Shown here piece after piece: positions 44,382 through 53,038 of a stretch of DNA of 64,000 nt. The stretch lies in the NCBI GenBank assembly GCA_000688615.1, contig JHVA01000001.1, forward strand, positions 4,003,501 through 4,067,500, given 5' to 3'. Each line of letters opens with the position of its first letter. Position 1 is the first letter of the stretch. The notes beneath the pieces are model-generated. The model made no database searches and had not been told where the DNA came from. It was given only the letters and a program-made list of their open reading frames with translations. The position numbers were made by a program, and so were the translations under genes. Origin of the DNA: Acidobacteriaceae bacterium KBS 146 (GTDB taxonomy: Bacteria; Acidobacteriota; Terriglobia; Terriglobales; Acidobacteriaceae).

Positions 44382-45458
44382 TCAATCTTGAGACCGACGG
44401 CGGTAAAGCTCCATATAAGACGCGTCCATGTGCTCGAGCGTGAAGTGCTCGCGATAGGCGTTGCTGGCGTTTTCAGACAGCGTGCGTCTTCTGGTCGGGT
44501 CGGAGGCCAGCTGAACGAGGGCTTCGGCCATCGCACTGGAGTCGCCGACGGGCGCAGTCAGGCCCGCGTTCGCGTTTCTTACAACCTCTGCCATCCCGCC
44601 TACATTCGTTACAACCGCCGGAAGGCCGACGGACATAGCCTGCAGGAGCGACATGGGAAGGCCTTCGGAAACAGAAGACATACAGTAAATATCCGCTGCC
44701 GAAAAGAAGCCTGCAACATCGAGACGCTCTCCCCAGAACGTAACATGATCCTCTATCCCCAGTTCGGATACGAGGTTATCGAGGAGCGGGCGTTCTGCTC
44801 CATGGCCAACCACCCAGAGATGAAGATTGGGAATACGCGTGGCGGCTATTGCTACGGCACGGATCAGGGTAGGGAGATCTTTGATAGCCGCCAACCGGCC
44901 CACAAACAGCACCGTGGGGCCCTTTTTATGGGGCTTCTCTTGCTCGTCAGCCGGCAAGACAGGATCAACACCGTTATAAATACGGACGATTTTTCTGCGA
45001 CGGGCTCCGGGAGTATGACGAAGGTTTTCACAGGTAGCGTCGCAGATCCCTACAATCCAATCGGTGAAGCGTGCGACCAGATTGAAGGCGATCTCGGCTC
45101 CCATCTCGTAGGGGGGGGCCACCAGACTATGCCGGGTCGAAATCACCGCCCGCGTTCCAGCGAGTTTTGCGGGAATAGCCGCCTGCAGCGTAGGTGCAGG
45201 ATTGTGGCAGTGAACCACATCGGGACGAAGGCGTCTGAAGGCGCTGACAAATCGCAGGAATGTTCGCGGCAGGGGAGCTTCGCCAAGAACAACTACGGGA
45301 ATACCCTCATCAATGAGTTGCTCCCCCAGAGGCCCGAGATTGCTGTATGCGATCACCGAGACGTCGTGGCCATGCTGCCTTTGAAGACGGCACAGTTGAG
45401 CCACAAGGATCTCCGCTCCACCCATCTCAAGGCTGTAGATAACGTGAATAATCTTCAT
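44382..45458 (-). CDS. Family 4 glycosyltransferase
   Basis: A GT-B enzyme of about 358 residues. It starts KIIHVIYSLEMGGAEILVAQL, has RHSLVAPPYE and VLFVGRLAAIKDLPTLIRA, and ends with the nucleotide-sugar donor site YCMSSVSEGLPMSLLQAMSVGLPAVVTNVGG. I start it at the ATG at 45458; a TTG three codons earlier is equally possible, as neither has a good ribosome site. It resembles the group 1 transferases found in PEP-CTERM loci. A 504-codon frame on the opposite strand covers this gene and is judged a shadow. Confidence 0.87.
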   Translation of the reverse strand: MKIIHVIYSLEMGGAEILVAQLCRLQRQHGHDVSVIAYSNLGPLGEQLIDEGIPVVVLGEAPLPRTFLRFVSAFRRLRPDVVHCHNPAPTLQAAIPAKLAGTRAVISTRHSLVAPPYEMGAEIAFNLVARFTDWIVGICDATCENLRHTPGARRRKIVRIYNGVDPVLPADEQEKPHKKGPTVLFVGRLAAIKDLPTLIRAVAIAATRIPNLHLWVVGHGAERPLLDNLVSELGIEDHVTFWGERLDVAGFFSAADIYCMSSVSEGLPMSLLQAMSVGLPAVVTNVGGMAEVVRNANAGLTAPVGDSSAMAEALVQLASDPTRRRTLSENASNAYREHFTLEHMDASYMELYRRRSQD

Positions 45459-45676
45459 GCAAGGCAAGACATTAGTCTCTTTGTTGAAAGCGCAGGCGAA
45501 AAGCTTAAATTTAGCCTACATAATAGTAACTGCTGCTCATATTCCATGATGAGCGGCCTTACTCTTACTACATCTCACACATCGGCAAGATCCCAGCTTT
45601 GGTTAGAGAAGGCCTTCCCGCCTGCCGCGGTTTTGAGTGCCGGCCAAGGCAAAATTCAGCAGAGGAGCTTTGTTGT

Positions 45677-47590
45677 ATGAGTAGCGAAGCAGTCGTTCTT
45701 CCAGCAGGATCCAGGGCTGGCCTCGAAGAGGTCCGCGAGCTTTTTGCGCAGCGATCTTCTGAGATATGGCCAGCTCTTCGCGCCGCCACTCGCACTGCCG
45801 TCGATTTCACCGAGGTGCTCTCTCTTGCCAATTTGAAGAAAAAAGCGGTGAGAGCCGGCATTTCGGGTGGCGCTGATAAGACCATCCGCCTCGCGGTTAT
45901 TGGAGGATCAAGTCTCTATCCCCTGCATGAGCTCGTGCAACAGATGATCGGCGCAGGATCTTCGGTCGGGTGGTGGGAGACAGAGCTCTGGAAGGGAGAC
46001 TATGACAACTACATCGCTGAGATTCTCGATCCCGAAAGCGAACTCTACACCTTCAAGCCAGAGATCATCTTCCTTATTCCCTCCAATCAGCGTTGCTTCT
46101 ATTCGGGGTCGATGACGGATGCGGCGGAGCTGCAGCGGTCGGAAGCGTCGAAGACTGCTGAGGAGCTTCTTAGCCTTTGTCAGGTAGCTCATGAGCGTAG
46201 TGGGGCCGAGATAATCGTCTCTAACTTCCTGCCGGCGGCGGAATTCGATCCCGGACCCTTTCGGGTGAAAACGCTAGGCTCAAACTGGAGCTTCCGCAAG
46301 CTGGTCAATCTCGAACTCGGGCTGAAGGCGCCCTCGTACGCCCATATCTGCGATGCCGAGTTTCTCGCTACGCGCCGTGGGGCCGCAAGCAGCCACGATC
46401 CACGTGCATGGTTCGAGACCAAGCAGCTCTACTCCTCCGATTTCGCCGTAGAAATTGCGCGCGAGGTAGGAAGCATCGTCACCTCCTTGCATCGATCCTC
46501 AAAAAAAGTGCTCGCGCTCGACCTCGACAATACTTTGTGGGGTGGTGTCATCGGCGACGACGGTATGTCCGGCATCGAGATCGGAGGAACGCATCCTCGG
46601 GGCGAAGCGTTCAAACAGTTTCAGCTTGCCATCCTGTCTCTGGCGAAGCGCGGGGTTGTGCTAGCCGTCTGCAGCAAAAATGACTATAAAAACGCTGCGG
46701 AGCCCTTTGAAAAACATCCGGAGATGATTCTGCGGCTCAAGGACATTGCCTGTTTTCGGGCAAATTGGGAACCCAAATCGGAAAATCTTCGCCATATTGC
46801 GCAGGAGTTGAACCTAGGGCTTGATTCGATCGTCTTCGTCGACGACAACCCGGCAGAGATCGAGATCGTCAATCAGTTTGTTCCCGAGATTGAAACTATA
46901 TGGCTGGGCCCTGATCCTGCGGAATATGCTTCTCAGCTCCTGAACTCCAGATTCTTTGAGCCTCGCGCCATTACCGCAGACGATTTAAAGCGTGGAGCGC
47001 AGTATCAGCAGCAGGCCGCGCGAGCCCAGGCGATGAGCTCGGGGACAGATATGGAGGCGTATCTTTCCTCACTGGAGATGCACAGCATCATCAGTGAATT
47101 TACCGCGGTCGATGTGCCTCGTATCTCGCAACTCATCAACAAGAGCAATCAGTTCAACGTAACGACCCGTCGTCGCACCGAAGCTGAGGTAGAGGGGCTG
47201 CTGACCAGTCCCAATCACTACGCCTTTAGCGTGCGCCTTGCCGATAAATTCGGCGATAACGGACTGATCTCCGTCGTGATCGTGAGGGTCGAGGGACAGA
47301 CCGCAATTGTGGACACGTGGCTCATGAGTTGCCGGGTCTTGAAGCGCCAGATGGAAGAAGAAGTGGTCAATGAGATCGTTCGCCTTGCGAGGCAGCGTGG
47401 CTGCATATCTGTGATTGGGCACTATATTCCGACAGAAAAAAATGGAATGGTGCGTGATCTGTTCCCGCGGATGGGATTTTCCCTGGTAGGTGAGACGGAC
47501 GACCTCGCGACCTATCAGCTGACGACTGAAGATTTCGAACCCAGAAAAACACATATTCAAATAGACCGGAGAGCGTATGAATCAAACTGA
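45677..47590 (+). CDS. FkbH-like HAD-IIIC protein with N-terminal extension and GNAT-like C-terminus
   Basis: A protein of about 637 residues starting at the ATG at 45677 behind AGAGGAG. The N-terminal ~270 residues resemble the SGNH-like region of FkbH relatives (IRLAVIGGSSLYPLHELVQQ). The HAD core has LALDLDNTLWGGVIGDDG with D282 and D284, AVCSKND, and FVDDNPAEIE. The C-terminal part (NQFNVTTRRRTEAEV, FGDNGLISVVIV) is GNAT-like. FkbH proteins load a glyceryl group from 1,3-bisphosphoglycerate onto an acyl carrier protein. It overlaps the ACP gene by 14 bp, fitting that job, and heads the acyl-transfer cassette. Confidence 0.87.
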   Translation: MSSEAVVLPAGSRAGLEEVRELFAQRSSEIWPALRAATRTAVDFTEVLSLANLKKKAVRAGISGGADKTIRLAVIGGSSLYPLHELVQQMIGAGSSVGWWETELWKGDYDNYIAEILDPESELYTFKPEIIFLIPSNQRCFYSGSMTDAAELQRSEASKTAEELLSLCQVAHERSGAEIIVSNFLPAAEFDPGPFRVKTLGSNWSFRKLVNLELGLKAPSYAHICDAEFLATRRGAASSHDPRAWFETKQLYSSDFAVEIAREVGSIVTSLHRSSKKVLALDLDNTLWGGVIGDDGMSGIEIGGTHPRGEAFKQFQLAILSLAKRGVVLAVCSKNDYKNAAEPFEKHPEMILRLKDIACFRANWEPKSENLRHIAQELNLGLDSIVFVDDNPAEIEIVNQFVPEIETIWLGPDPAEYASQLLNSRFFEPRAITADDLKRGAQYQQQAARAQAMSSGTDMEAYLSSLEMHSIISEFTAVDVPRISQLINKSNQFNVTTRRRTEAEVEGLLTSPNHYAFSVRLADKFGDNGLISVVIVRVEGQTAIVDTWLMSCRVLKRQMEEEVVNEIVRLARQRGCISVIGHYIPTEKNGMVRDLFPRMGFSLVGETDDLATYQLTTEDFEPRKTHIQIDRRAYESN

Positions 47591-47831
47591 AATCCTTGCC
47601 AAAATGCAGACTGTCTTCGACGACGTATTTCTCGATGACGTCAAGGTCACCCCCGAACTGAGCGCCGATGATGTCGAAGAATGGGATTCGCTGCTGCAGA
47701 TCTCTCTCGTCCTGGGTGTAGAAAAGGCCTTCAATGTTCGTTTTCGTGTCGGCGAAGTAGAAGCGACGAAGAACCTTGGTGAGTTTGCCGATCTTATCCA
47801 ACGGCGCATGAACGAAGGTGCGAAGGTATAA
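47577..47831 (+). CDS. Acyl carrier protein
   Basis: An 84-residue ACP. The phosphopantetheine-attachment serine is S38 in EEWDSLLQISLVLGVE, followed by the usual acidic helix. It overlaps the FkbH-like gene by 14 bp and abuts the SGNH gene with no gap, so the three are probably made together. It likely receives the acyl group from the FkbH-like protein and delivers it to the MBOAT membrane enzyme, as DltC does for DltB. Confidence 0.9.
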   Translation: MNQTEILAKMQTVFDDVFLDDVKVTPELSADDVEEWDSLLQISLVLGVEKAFNVRFRVGEVEATKNLGEFADLIQRRMNEGAKV

Positions 47832-48908
47832 ATGTTTCCCGCGATCTGGTCCAACCGCCATGCGGTCGCCCTGATTCTTGTTATCGCCACGCTGCTCACC
47901 CTTCCGATGCTGATGTCGTTGGTAGGCCTGCCTCCCCGTGATCGCGTCTACAGCGGTATTCGTGTCGAAACAGGAACAGGCCCGCTGGATGAGAGAGAGA
48001 TCTTCGAAGAAAAAGATCCCGTCGATATTCTCTTTGTCGGCAGCTCACTGATTGTGCGTGGCGTTGACCTCGACTACATCCAGCAGCAGTTGAGCTCCAG
48101 GCTGGGGAGGCCGGTAAAGATCGCCCGGCTCTCTTTGAAGTGGCAGGGGCTCGATATGCAGTACATGCTGATGCGCGATTTTCTGGAGCATCGAAAGGCA
48201 AGGCTGGTCATTATGGACATGCCAACGCTTGCATTGATCGGTGACTCGCCTCATATCCAGGCCTATCGCTGGATGCGCTGGGGAGAGTTTCCGAGATCGA
48301 CTGCCGATCTGTCGTTTCGCAGCCGGGTAGCGATCTATGGCGCGCAGGTGCTGGGAGCTCCCCGGCAGCTGGTCAACTATATACGCCCGAATCGCCAGAT
48401 CAGAGACCAGAATCTCGTCGCAAAACTCGGTTCACAGTCCGAGTACGGCACAGTGGGCTACTTTGGGGGACCGTTTGTCCCTGAACCCCGTACGCCTCCG
48501 GCAATTCCTCTTGAGAGCATGTTTTCTCATGGAGCGAGTGACTCGAACTTTGACTTCAGTGGTCAGCCACTCGGTCCCTATCACCAGTACTGGGCTCGTT
48601 CCATCGGCGATCTGGCTAAGCAATACAACGTTCCATTTGCCATGATTCATATTCCGGAAGACACAGAGAAGGGAATGACTCAAGTACCCGAACGAATGTA
48701 CTGGCCCGCTGTGGTCGGTCTTCCTGCGGCTCCCATCCTGGCAATTCCGTCAGCAACTCTCTTCCGGGATACATCTCCGACGGAGATCAACAACTATTAC
48801 TATGACCAACACTTCAACGACAACGGCAAGGAACTTTTCACACGTGCGATAACGCCGGCGTTGCTCGATCTCTATACGAAGGAAGTTCATGGCGCTCCCG
48901 TCCAGTAA
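47832..48908 (+). CDS. SGNH-hydrolase-like membrane-anchored protein (DltD/AlgX-like)
   Basis: A 358-residue protein with one N-terminal membrane segment (AVALILVIATLLTLPMLMSL) and an outside-facing SGNH-type domain. The block-I serine lies in ILFVGSSLIVRG (S71/S72), and the terminal D325/H327 pair in YYYDQHFNDNG. Proteins of this layout partner MBOAT acyltransferases in teichoic-acid D-alanylation (DltD) and alginate acetylation (AlgX/AlgJ). Its start directly follows the ACP stop, and its end overlaps the small membrane peptide by 20 bp. It is expected to move the acyl group to the polysaccharide in the periplasm. Confidence 0.82.
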   Translation: MFPAIWSNRHAVALILVIATLLTLPMLMSLVGLPPRDRVYSGIRVETGTGPLDEREIFEEKDPVDILFVGSSLIVRGVDLDYIQQQLSSRLGRPVKIARLSLKWQGLDMQYMLMRDFLEHRKARLVIMDMPTLALIGDSPHIQAYRWMRWGEFPRSTADLSFRSRVAIYGAQVLGAPRQLVNYIRPNRQIRDQNLVAKLGSQSEYGTVGYFGGPFVPEPRTPPAIPLESMFSHGASDSNFDFSGQPLGPYHQYWARSIGDLAKQYNVPFAMIHIPEDTEKGMTQVPERMYWPAVVGLPAAPILAIPSATLFRDTSPTEINNYYYDQHFNDNGKELFTRAITPALLDLYTKEVHGAPVQ

Positions 48909-49023
48909 ACCGAATCCCGTCCTCGTTGGCGTGCTTTTCGCCCTGTGCTTTGCGGCGATTACGTTGACACTGTTTATCACGCCCGAATCCTTGTCGGTCA
49001 ATCTCGTTTATCAGGCTTTTTAA
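48889..49023 (+). CDS. 44-residue membrane peptide, DltX-like
   Basis: A short frame missed by ordinary length cut-offs. It starts at an ATG with AAGGA 5 bp upstream, overlaps the SGNH gene by 20 bp and ends 20 bp before the MBOAT start. The peptide has a short polar N-terminus, one hydrophobic segment (VLVGVLFALCFAAITLTLFI) and the C-terminal tail NLVYQAF. DltX, the micropeptide of Gram-positive dlt operons, likewise is a single-pass peptide ending in an aromatic Y-x-x-F-type motif whose tyrosine is implicated in acyl relay. The position between DltD-like and DltB-like genes supports the match. Function is inferred, not shown. Confidence 0.7.
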   Translation: MALPSSKPNPVLVGVLFALCFAAITLTLFITPESLSVNLVYQAF

Positions 49024-49043
49024 CATAGAGGAATAACCCTGCG

Positions 49044-50330
49044 ATGCCGCCTGGCCTGACTCATGTTCTGTCCAATTCTCTTCTGCTTGTCACCCTGACA
49101 GTGCCTTTTCTGTTCTTTCCTGTAGCTGCCTGGGTCGCTCTGCGTTGGTCGCCTGTCAAGCTGCGAATGCCCGCGTTTGCCGCTGTCAATCTCATCTTCG
49201 CTTTGGCTGTGTGTATTTCGAGAGGGACATACGGCGTGCGTCTTCATGACGTGAAGCTGTACTTCATCTTCTCGACCCTGATGTTTGCGGTCTATGTCCT
49301 CCTTGTCGCCGTGCAGTATTTGCTGCTCGACAAGAAACTGGGCTCCTGGCTTCCACTCTTTTTCCCTATCCTGATGCTTGCCGTCGTCAAGTATGTCCCC
49401 GGCAGCTGGACTCAGGGATTCGTGCCCGCGCCCTTCTCCAATAAGGTTTTTGCCGATTTCTTTCTCGGCCTCTCCTACATGGCTTTTCGTCTTACGTATA
49501 TGGTGCATGAGATCCGAAACCAGATCGTTCCCATGCCCAGTTTTGCAGAGTATCTATCCTTCGCCTTCTTCGTTCCTACTCTGTCGATCGGTCCCATCAA
49601 TCCATATAGCGCGTTTCACAAATCGCTCGTCGCCCCTGACCGCACCATTACTCCAATTGGGCGCAGCTGGCAGCGCATCCTGATCGGTCTCACCAAGTAC
49701 ATCTTTCTCGGAAATCTCGCCAATCAACTTACCTATGACGGTCTGCTTGCCGATGGCCTGCCGCATCACTGGATCGATTTCCCGATCGCGGTTGCCGGTT
49801 ATTGTGCGTATCTCTATCTCAATTTTTCTGGTTTTTGCGATATCGCTATTGGAGTTTCCGGGCTTCTCGGAATTCACGTCCACGAGAACTTCGATCGGCC
49901 CTTCAGCAAACGTAATCTGCAGGAGTTCTGGGCCCACTGGCACATGACTCTGACCGACTACATGCGCGACATGGTCTTCGTGCCGCTCTCGAAGTCGCTG
50001 ATTCGTCGCTTTGGACCGGCCTCCGCACCCCACTGCATTGCGGCTGCGATTGCCATTGTCTTTGTGCTGATGGGGATCTGGCATGGCGCGGGATGGAATT
50101 TTGTGATCTACGGCCTTTGGCACGCCGTGGGCGTGGCGGCCGTCCACTACTACACGCTCTTCCTCAAGAAGCGTCTCGGCAAGGTTCGTTACGCCAAATA
50201 TCGGGAAAACAGGCTCATCTATCACATTGCTAACGCAGTAACCCTGGCCTACTTTGCGTTAGGCCTGATCCTGGTTGCCAACTCCATGAGGGGGCTTCGC
50301 GTTATCTTCCACGCGTTCCGGCCAATGTAG
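49044..50330 (+). CDS. MBOAT family O-acyltransferase (DltB/AlgI-like)
   Basis: A 428-residue polytopic membrane protein with about 10-11 hydrophobic segments. The MBOAT marks are NLQEFWAHWHMTLTDYMRDMVFVPLSKS and the invariant histidine H347 in GIWHGAGWNFVIYG. AGAGGAA precedes the ATG. Such enzymes pass an acyl group from a carrier protein or CoA across the inner membrane to an exported polymer. Here the carrier would be the ACP of this cassette and the acceptor the exopolysaccharide of the locus. Confidence 0.9.
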   Translation: MPPGLTHVLSNSLLLVTLTVPFLFFPVAAWVALRWSPVKLRMPAFAAVNLIFALAVCISRGTYGVRLHDVKLYFIFSTLMFAVYVLLVAVQYLLLDKKLGSWLPLFFPILMLAVVKYVPGSWTQGFVPAPFSNKVFADFFLGLSYMAFRLTYMVHEIRNQIVPMPSFAEYLSFAFFVPTLSIGPINPYSAFHKSLVAPDRTITPIGRSWQRILIGLTKYIFLGNLANQLTYDGLLADGLPHHWIDFPIAVAGYCAYLYLNFSGFCDIAIGVSGLLGIHVHENFDRPFSKRNLQEFWAHWHMTLTDYMRDMVFVPLSKSLIRRFGPASAPHCIAAAIAIVFVLMGIWHGAGWNFVIYGLWHAVGVAAVHYYTLFLKKRLGKVRYAKYRENRLIYHIANAVTLAYFALGLILVANSMRGLRVIFHAFRPM

Positions 50331-50339
50331 CTGCGAGCT

Positions 50340-51812
50340 TTAGTGCGCTGTAAGGTGCTGGAAGCGAAGCATAAGATAGACCAGCAGAATGAGCCCCACA
50401 GAGCCGAGTGCAGAGTACTGCACGACTTTGAAGGCTCGCATTCTTGGCGGAGCGATGCCTGCCGAGAGCGCCATCGCATAGATGACCTGAACCATAGCGC
50501 CGTAGATGAAGAGCGTCATGATGTATGCGCGGGACAGAAACCACCCAGCCACAAAGTAGCCGACGATGGAGACCAGCATCAGTCGAGCCAGTCGGTGAAT
50601 CTCCTCTTTCGGCAGAGACTCCTGTTCACCAGATCCCATCAGAAGATGGAGGGGGATCTTCGCCTCATCGCTAAGGCTGCTGTCTTCCATCAGGACAGCC
50701 GTGCTGCCTTTTTCCGCAAAAGCCGGTTGCATACCCTGCCACTTCATGGGTGCCTGAAAGTTGCGACGGACCCCCGTCGCACGTTCGTAAGAGAAGGTAT
50801 CGTCTTCGACCGGTTCTGTGTTCTGCTCTACCGTGCACACCATTGCATCCCGGATCGTAGGCAAAATAAACATAACCCACCAGAAAAGGCCGAACATGCC
50901 AAGTTCGGCTGCGCATACGACCACCGTATTGTGAGCGGTGATATAGAAGTATTCGCTGAATCGGCTGAAACCTACGCCGAAGATCGGATGGCTCTTGAGG
51001 AGGTCAATTCCGACGGCCCAGGCCTCCATACGGCCTGCGCCTGCTTCCATGGAGACGTCGCGGCCTCCCGACCATCCCAACACGCTGGTAATGGCAAAAA
51101 GACCGCCTGCAATGATCGCCGCAGGAATTGTACCGATCTTGCGCCGCGATGCGAAAAGCACGACGGCGAGCAGAGCCACGATTCCGCCACGCGAGTGAGT
51201 CAGGTACATCCCAAAGACCAGCCAGCTCACTGGAGCCAGCACAAACAGGACATTGAAGGGCAGATTCCCTTTTTTCCAGAAGAAAAACATGCACGGGATC
51301 AGGCTGACCATGACTTGGGCAAAGTCATTTGGGTCGTTGATAAAGGCCATTCCGCGCAAACGGTAAAAATACCCCCCATCCTCGCTCCCCTGAGGCATGA
51401 GGTAGGGGTTCAGATAGTCTCCAGCCCGTAACGCCGCGTAACCCCTGAGGATCGTGTATCCACTTATGACAAAGAAGGTGAGCGCGAGGAGCTGCAGATG
51501 CCTCTTGGTTCTGAAATTGACCACCACCAGGAAAAAGGTGAAGGCGTTGGGGATAAACCCAAGCAATGCCGGCGTTATGGAGCCCAGCCAGCCAGTCATA
51601 ACCATGGAGCAAAAGACGGCGACACACATGCCAAGCAGCGCAAACGTCTGCGGTATCGTAAAGATCTTCGATTCCTGAATGCGGGGAATGGAGGCTGCTA
51701 ATGCCAGGGTCGCGAGAATAATCTCGATGTGGAACTCATAAAGAGGTCCCCATAAAGTCTCGGGACCGAGATACGCAGTCAGAATATAGAGTAGCGTTAG
51801 AAAAAGTCCCAT
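50340..51812 (-). CDS. O-antigen ligase/polymerase-like membrane protein
   Basis: A 490-residue protein with about 10-12 membrane segments and a large loop. The Wzy_C/O-antigen-ligase pattern is visible around YLTHSRGGIVALLAVVLFASRR and SHPIFGVGFSRFSEYFYITAHNTVV, including the conserved arginine and histidine region. Loci with exosortase often carry a ligase of this family thought to polymerise or transfer glycan to protein. It is convergent with the MBOAT gene, 9 bp apart. A 362-codon frame on the other strand is a shadow. Confidence 0.85.
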   Translation of the reverse strand: MGLFLTLLYILTAYLGPETLWGPLYEFHIEIILATLALAASIPRIQESKIFTIPQTFALLGMCVAVFCSMVMTGWLGSITPALLGFIPNAFTFFLVVVNFRTKRHLQLLALTFFVISGYTILRGYAALRAGDYLNPYLMPQGSEDGGYFYRLRGMAFINDPNDFAQVMVSLIPCMFFFWKKGNLPFNVLFVLAPVSWLVFGMYLTHSRGGIVALLAVVLFASRRKIGTIPAAIIAGGLFAITSVLGWSGGRDVSMEAGAGRMEAWAVGIDLLKSHPIFGVGFSRFSEYFYITAHNTVVVCAAELGMFGLFWWVMFILPTIRDAMVCTVEQNTEPVEDDTFSYERATGVRRNFQAPMKWQGMQPAFAEKGSTAVLMEDSSLSDEAKIPLHLLMGSGEQESLPKEEIHRLARLMLVSIVGYFVAGWFLSRAYIMTLFIYGAMVQVIYAMALSAGIAPPRMRAFKVVQYSALGSVGLILLVYLMLRFQHLTAH

Positions 51813-51944
51813 AAAATAGGTAGAGCAGACCCAAATGTAATACTAGTTCATCTGGCATCATGGATCGCGAAAATTGATGGAATTCAAGGAGAAGAACGTC
51901 CGTAAATCTGCCGATATTGTAGGATTTCACTCGGGCCGACAGTC

Positions 51945-53036
51945 ATGAAGCTTCCACGTCACGCTGAGCTTTGGTTTCCAGGCTATTTCCGCGATCGCGC
52001 CCGGCGCTTGATCCGCAGACCTGCAACCCGGAGATTATGGGTTGGAATTACCGATCATTACGAGCCACTCTGCCAGAAGGCATCGATAGAGACCGCACTC
52101 CGCCGTGTGGCACGGTGGCAGGAGGCATGGCCTCGAATTGCAGACGCTGCTCCGCACGATGCGTCTGGAAATCCTCCCAGATACAGTTTCTTCTACCCGC
52201 AGGAGGAATATCGGCCGGAACTGCTCGATCCGCTTGCCCAGATGACTCGCCAGGGAATTGGCGATGTAGAAGTTCACATCCATCACCGCAATGAGACCCG
52301 AGATGGGTTCATCCAAAAGATGACGGAATTCTGCCGGCGCCTGCGCAACGATCATGGGCTTCTGCATGATCACAGGGGCCGTATGGTCTTCGGTTTCATC
52401 CATGGGAATTGGGCGCTTGATAACTCTCGCCCGGATGGTCTCGATTGCGGACTGACCGGAGAGATCGAGCTTTTACGCGATCTGGGCTGTTACGCCGATT
52501 TCACCATGCCCTCCATACCGTCGCCTACGCAGGGACGCATCATAAACCAGGTCTATTGGTGCACCGGCACGCCGGGGCGTCCAAAAGCGTTCGATCGCGG
52601 GATCGAGGCCACCGTTGGAAGCGGCTCACAAGGGGATCTTCTGATGATCACCGGACCGGCCGGATTGCGGTTCGGGGGGCGGGCAATCCCTCGTGTCGAG
52701 ATGGGGGAGATCGCGCACAATGATCCCCCTACAGCGCAGCGCGTCCGTGGCTGGCTTGACCTTGCACCACAGGTCGGGGATGAGATGTTTCTGAAGCTCC
52801 ACACACACGGTGCTCGCGAAGACAATGCCGATGCTCTTCTTGGGACCGATATGCGTGCCGGAGGGCTGGAACAGATGTTCCGCTGGCTGCACGAAGAGAC
52901 GCAGCGGCGCGGCATCGAGCTCCGATGGGCGAGTGCTTACGAGATGTTTTGTGCTGTAGAGTCTCTGACCGGCCCCCTTCACCCGGGCCCTCGCCTCACG
53001 CCAGAGATGGCAGGATCACCTGCCGGAGCAAGCTGA
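51945..53036 (+). CDS. Putative polysaccharide deacetylase-like protein
   Basis: A 363-residue protein without a signal peptide. The layout suggests a divergent NodB-like barrel: WVGITDHYEP near the N-terminus where the catalytic aspartates would lie, VEVHIHHRNET resembling the HxxxH metal motif, FIHGNWALDNSRPDG, and YADFTMPSIPSPTQGR. I cannot align all five NodB motifs with confidence. The genomic setting (between ligase and two glycosyltransferases, 2 bp before the next start) suggests modification of the exopolysaccharide. It could instead be another metal-dependent carbohydrate enzyme. Confidence 0.55.
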   Translation: MKLPRHAELWFPGYFRDRARRLIRRPATRRLWVGITDHYEPLCQKASIETALRRVARWQEAWPRIADAAPHDASGNPPRYSFFYPQEEYRPELLDPLAQMTRQGIGDVEVHIHHRNETRDGFIQKMTEFCRRLRNDHGLLHDHRGRMVFGFIHGNWALDNSRPDGLDCGLTGEIELLRDLGCYADFTMPSIPSPTQGRIINQVYWCTGTPGRPKAFDRGIEATVGSGSQGDLLMITGPAGLRFGGRAIPRVEMGEIAHNDPPTAQRVRGWLDLAPQVGDEMFLKLHTHGAREDNADALLGTDMRAGGLEQMFRWLHEETQRRGIELRWASAYEMFCAVESLTGPLHPGPRLTPEMAGSPAGAS

Positions 53037-53038
53037 CT

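Noticed and set aside
43508..44536. A 342-codon minus-strand open frame
   Set aside because: It overlaps the GT2 gene on the other strand and parts of the GT4 gene; no domain was seen.
44166..45680. A 504-codon plus-strand open frame
   Set aside because: It lies opposite a clear family 4 glycosyltransferase gene, and its translation has no recognisable domain and a shadow-like composition rich in arginine, histidine and serine.
50343..51431. A 362-codon plus-strand open frame
   Set aside because: It lies opposite the O-antigen-ligase-like gene and has a charged, histidine-rich translation with no family match, typical of the reverse of a hydrophobic protein gene.
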